A stretch of DNA of 64,000 nt from Flavobacterium sp. ASV13 (GTDB taxonomy: Bacteria; Bacteroidota; Bacteroidia; Flavobacteriales; Flavobacteriaceae). The stretch covers positions 434,001 through 498,000 of the forward strand of contig NZ_JQJY01000002.1 of NCBI RefSeq assembly GCF_000745775.1, written 5' to 3'. The stretch's first letter is position 1; each line of letters opens with the position of its first letter. A model generated the notes under the pieces. The model had not been told where the DNA came from. It was given only the letters and a program-made list of their open reading frames with translations, and did not search any database. Position numbers and translations under genes: made by a program. Shown in pieces: positions 62,301 through 64,000 of the stretch.

Positions 62301-63208
62301 ACGGTACAATAACAGCAAATGCTAGTGGAGGTAGTGCCCCTTTTGTTTATTCATTAAATGGAGGTCCGTTTCAAAGTAGTAACTCATTTGTCGTAAATGC
62401 AGGCACTCATATTATAACTGTCAGAGATAATAATGATTGTACAGCAGTTGTGGCTGTACAATTAGAACAGCCTCAACCTATAATTGCAGATTTAAATGTT
62501 GAGAATCAAACTGCAACAATTACGGCTTCTGGTGGTACAGGTAATTTTCAATATGCAATTTCTCCTAATTTGAATGTGTTTTCATCTAATAATACATTTA
62601 CAAATTTAGAAGCTGGAGAATATGCAGCGATTGTTCAGGATGCAAATGGATGCTATGTAATGCTAAATTTTGTTATTAGTCCACCAGCTCCTTTAGCTGA
62701 AGACAAACAAGAAGCTCTAGTTGTTGATGTCAAACCAGGATCGACTTTGGCAGATCTTGTTGTTGAAGGTCAAAACATTAAATGGTATAGCACTCCTGGA
62801 AATTCTTCAAGTGGAAAAACAAGCAAATCAACAGCTGAAACTCCTTTACCTCTAACAACTGTTTTGGTCGACGGAACTACTTATTATGCTTCGCAAACCA
62901 TAAACGGAGTTGAGAGTAAAGAACGTCTTGCAGTAACAGCTAAAGTAAATGGTTCACTTTCGGCACCTGATTTTAATTTGACTTCGTTCCAATTTTATCC
63001 TAATCCGGTAATTGATATTTTAAATATTGAAAACAATTCAGTTATTGATGATGTAGAAATTATTGATGTCTCTGGAAAATCTGTTGTATTTAAGAAAATC
63101 AATGATCTTCATTCGGAAATTGATTTATCAAACCTTTCTAGCGGAGTTTATATCTTAAAAGTAAAATCTGAAAATAAACAGAAGACCGTAAAATTCATTA
63201 AAAAATAA
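56384..63208 (+). CDS. Giant SprB-repeat surface adhesin with T9SS C-terminal signal
   Basis: A 2274-residue protein from the ATG at 56384 (signal MKKTLLCFLLLFSNFFYAQ). Residues from about 128 to 2095 are 26 tandem SprB-type units of about 77 residues, each with a GG-x-x-PYxYS block and a YxVxVKDANGC-like end. A non-repeat linker (about 2105-2195) and a type A T9SS sorting domain follow (FQFYPNPVIDILNI near 2201, GVYILKVKSE, ending KTVKFIKK). SprB repeats occur in the gliding adhesin of F. johnsoniae; this protein is much shorter than SprB itself. It is secreted and attached to the cell surface, and may bind polysaccharide or surfaces. Confidence 0.93.
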   Translation: MKKTLLCFLLLFSNFFYAQVTSITICPSESFDLNTLKADFISNLDPAETTVTYFLSEADALNNTNAIANPATYHGPAGTIKIYGRIDNNGTITSNYFNLTTFPSTNVSASNKPILCKGDTGTLSINASGGSGSYSYSINGSPFTNQDYYPIMPAGFYTISVLDNAAYGCKTSINYTITEPSTLVATALVDRQNVIITATGGTAPYQYSLDGISFQSASFFANVSPGSYNIRVRDANSCIALVSTTVNYALTSNLTIVKMIDCMSNGVLIAYQAGGQAPYTYSLNGGPYSTANIFNDLPAGNYIVTVKDATNTISYSNTVTLVAPVPVDFVATNTPVLCYGGTASLTINVSAGQAPYQYAINGGASTNSNVFAGLVSGNYTIKVTDAAGCVKILPYTITEPTALTATSSTFGQNIVMTTNGGMAPYQYSLDGINFQESNVFLDVVDGTYPVVIKDAQGCSFTLSVKLAAAEQPLSSGAMIVKQVDCRGNGALRVIGYGGQTPYLYSIDGAQTFQTSDTFNDLVAGTYPVAVKDAQNTIVNNLSMGLKAFVPVTGSAIVTNSASCLNNGTIDVSGSGGQIPLYYSIDGGVTYKANSTFTNLPAGNYTILVKDSGDCISPVISATIQQSAQVAVTATSTSIFCYGGTSNLTISATGGQAPYQYSINNGTFSASNTFYGLSVGTYNIKVKDALGCQSELAYDITQPTPLIANINVDKQNITIVGQGGIAPYLYSLDMAVFQSSNIFSNLTPGLHTILLRDANGCESNPFNVNIENPNPLNAVATITKELDCMSNAVIVASAAGGTAPYTYSINGVSFQSANVFSNLTEGVYSITVKDANGAVTTTNSITIAPISFPILAFTQTNVSCSQGTDGTIIVSAAGGKAPFLYALDNSPFFPTNVFTNLVAGYYNVTVKDANGCLSSSYVVITEPTPITPTVSVKNSTTVGDNDGQIIITAMGGVAPYVYALTDTSGVPAVSFQASYTFSGLKSGSYDIQVKDANGCIATQTAISIINSIPSLSATIDITQVTCSNPYGTISVNAIGGKAPYTYSINNEPYQTNNVFNTLNPGNYIVTVKDADDLSYSNSVTILPVVTLTASAVLTKSIDCLSNGIITVSATGGQGPYLYSFDNGNTYSSNNTFSNAVAGVYSIIVKDNYGCISNVQNITVDPLVPLVATATITKEVDCINGSFRVDVTGGKSPYLYSINNEPYTASVPLFYKQAGTYTINVKDNLNCIASTVITLKPYNLSATTVVTSATCFGAANGSIKVLANGGAPPYTYSLDGTNYQTSNIFNNLTARTYLIRIKDDRKCISNLTTNVLQPSNLIINSTIKNVNCKNSNTGSVALSVTGGKSPYSYSKDGTTYSSNPNFTSLTAGTYTFSVRDANGCIVTKSTTVTEPNALELITDIKTLNNDGAVGALIQLDATGGTAPYLYSVKNQITGVEYGKNVPYKRYSGMLAGLYTISVVDANGCQVTKSNINITLDNPILLSAVKTPISCIANASFSVSASGGVAPYLYSYDGGNTYSSNNPGRTNLTPGNYSILLKDAIGNEAQTHFIVKAYTPVKTTATVTYETSNGHLDGVITMSSSNGIAPYTYKVKNATTNQLIFDYSASVGYVGLPEGTYSITAKDANGCESASVDATIVLPAPIFITISNVTPITCEDPGESLTINASGGVAPYLYSFNLGQTYTTINGVANLKSGLNYVFYAKDAIGNTSWISYKVKTYVPLAINLTKTNINCNGSQDGTITATASGGTTPYTYSLGTVFSSSNVFNNLSPGQYNVTAKDAAGCTTVSSITILQPARLSASISVVNPSSLNYSDGRIAVNASGGVQPYTYSLRKSNGIVLVPSQTANIFANLASGSYVVEVRDALGCTFLQQGISIISPPALVATAIVNPLTCNTNGVITVTATGGTSPYSYSFNNGTTYMASNVFTTAIPGSYNIIVRDAQNNITSLFATIDPITPVQLIATITSPVTCSQNGTITANASGGSAPFVYSLNGGPFQSSNSFVVNAGTHIITVRDNNDCTAVVAVQLEQPQPIIADLNVENQTATITASGGTGNFQYAISPNLNVFSSNNTFTNLEAGEYAAIVQDANGCYVMLNFVISPPAPLAEDKQEALVVDVKPGSTLADLVVEGQNIKWYSTPGNSSSGKTSKSTAETPLPLTTVLVDGTTYYASQTINGVESKERLAVTAKVNGSLSAPDFNLTSFQFYPNPVIDILNIENNSVIDDVEIIDVSGKSVVFKKINDLHSEIDLSNLSSGVYILKVKSENKQKTVKFIKK
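56768..62680 (+). repeat. 26 tandem SprB-type repeats in the adhesin gene
   Basis: Counting GG-x-x-PYxYS blocks gives 26, with a mean period near 230 bases. Copies are diverged in sequence: only short motifs such as GTAPYTYSI and VKDANGC are shared, so this is an old amplification rather than recent slippage. Confidence 0.85.
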
Positions 63209-63222
63209 TTTTTCAAAGCAAT

Positions 63223-63258
63223 AAAAAAGCCTTCATTTTAAACAATGAAGGCTTTTTT
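63223..63258. terminator. Bidirectional intrinsic terminator
   Basis: A 15-bp perfect stem AAAAAAGCCTTCATT (63223-63237) with its complement (63244-63258), loop TTAAAC. It separates the adhesin gene from the convergent MFS gene. Confidence 0.85.
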
Positions 63259-63260
63259 AT

Positions 63261-64000
63261 TTATTCTATTTCCTGAGGATGAATTTCTGCTTTTGGAACG
63301 GAATGTTTTTTCAATGAAAAATAAGCAACAAGAGTACTCAATAACATTAAGAAACCGCCTAAAATAAATGGCGCTCCAGCGAATTTAAAAGGAGCATCAC
63401 TATGAGTAAAAAAGTAAAATGTATTAGCCATCATTGGCGGACCAATGATTGAAGACGCACTCATTAAACTTGTCAATGTTCCCTGAATTTCTCCTTGTTC
63501 ACTTGGCGATACTTTACTTGCCACTACAGATTGCAAAGCAGGTCCGGCAATTCCACCAAGACAATATGGAATCAGGAATACAAACATCATCCAGCTTTCT
63601 GTTGCAAAAGCAAATAATAACATTCCGATAGTGTATAATCCTAAACCAATATAAATGCTTTTTTCGTTCCCTAATTTTGGATTAATAAAGCGAATTAATC
63701 CGCCTTGTACAACTCCAACTAAGAGACCTATTATTCCTAAAGAAATTCCGATCATTCTTTCATCCCAATTGAATTGGTAAATCGTGAAAAAACTCCAATT
63801 GCTCTGAACTGCATGCGAACCAACATACAAAAGAAATATCGCTGAAATCAATCCAATTAATTCCGGATGTTTTTTTAAACCTAAAATTGCTCCAACAGGA
63901 TTCGCACGTTTCCAGTCGAAAGGTCTACGGTTTTCTTTTTTAAGAGATTCAGGCAAAATGAAAAATCCGTAAAGGAAATTCACCATACACAAAACTGCTG
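63261..64000 (-). CDS. TetA-like MFS transporter, C-terminal part
   Basis: The frame stays open to the end of the window, so the N-terminal part and start lie outside. About 246 residues are visible, covering roughly six membrane helices of a TCR/Tet-type MFS exporter (LKKENRRPFDWKRANPVGAILGLKKHPELIGLISAIFLLY, the loop after helix 6, and VASKVSPSEQGEIQGTLTSLMSASSIIGPP). Drug or small-molecule efflux is likely but the substrate is unknown. Confidence 0.9.
   Translation of the reverse strand, partial: AVLCMVNFLYGFFILPESLKKENRRPFDWKRANPVGAILGLKKHPELIGLISAIFLLYVGSHAVQSNWSFFTIYQFNWDERMIGISLGIIGLLVGVVQGGLIRFINPKLGNEKSIYIGLGLYTIGMLLFAFATESWMMFVFLIPYCLGGIAGPALQSVVASKVSPSEQGEIQGTLTSLMSASSIIGPPMMANTFYFFTHSDAPFKFAGAPFILGGFLMLLSTLVAYFSLKKHSVPKAEIHPQEIE

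Noticed and set aside
56768..62680. Regular repeats that could suggest a CRISPR or minisatellite array
   Set aside because: They are protein-level SprB repeats in one open frame, with a period near 230 bases and diverged DNA.

Overview
The window is chromosomal DNA of a Flavobacterium-like member of the Bacteroidota. The base composition is low in G+C. Several promoters fit the TTG / TAnnTTTG pattern of this phylum. Leader sequences are not preceded by clear Shine-Dalgarno sites. The gene content is typical of the group: a TonB-dependent receptor, SprB-type adhesin repeats with a type IX secretion C-terminus, GG-leader peptide precursors, and an RRM RNA-binding protein. At least seven kinds of inverted-repeat elements lie between genes. 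No insertion sequence, prophage, CRISPR array or rRNA was seen; one tRNA gene (tRNA-Ser, GGA) is present.

1-13.2 kb holds the end of a TonB receptor, an S9 prolyl oligopeptidase, a Gfo/Idh/MocA oxidoreductase, an outer-membrane barrel protein, a DNA polymerase III alpha subunit with its own N-terminal proofreading domain, and an SDR enzyme with an AraC regulator. 13.2-19.3 kb is a leucine operon (leuC, leuD, a methyltransferase gene broken by one in-frame TAG, a 2-isopropylmalate synthase-type gene, leuB). 19.4-22.5 kb holds an RRM protein, a lipoprotein, rpsP, rimM and a tRNA-modifying methyltransferase.

22.5-31.9 kb is a peptide-natural-product island. It has a HlyD-type adaptor, a C39-peptidase ABC exporter, five small precursors with cysteine-containing cores and one core remnant, a VKOR-thioredoxin fusion that could form disulfides, two further cysteine-free GG precursors on the opposite strand, and a membrane TPR/AraC sensor-regulator. 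Two intact precursors and the remnant lie between 27.65 and 30.02 kb or at 26.9 kb and are very short. The arrangement suggests secreted disulfide-bonded peptides plus a possible peptide signal.

32-44.4 kb is mostly housekeeping and accessory metabolism: glutaryl-CoA dehydrogenase-like enzyme, DUF3050, GDSL lipoprotein, nitrilase, a cytoplasmic histidine kinase with a repeated coiled coil, tRNA-Ser, LysR/MFS pair, and a tatD-acyltransferase-asparaginase operon.

44.7-63.2 kb is the second unusual region: two tandem S41 peptidases, an ECF sigma factor with a TPR-bearing putative anti-sigma protein, a small membrane protein, a lipoprotein, a PKD-barrel protein, a CHAT (caspase-like) TPR protease, a retropepsin-like protease and a 2274-residue SprB-repeat surface protein. 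Three identically spaced copies of GGGTAACAA-N11-AATTGATATA lie in front of the small membrane protein and lipoprotein genes and may be promoters or operators of the ECF regulon. The window ends inside a TetA-like MFS transporter.
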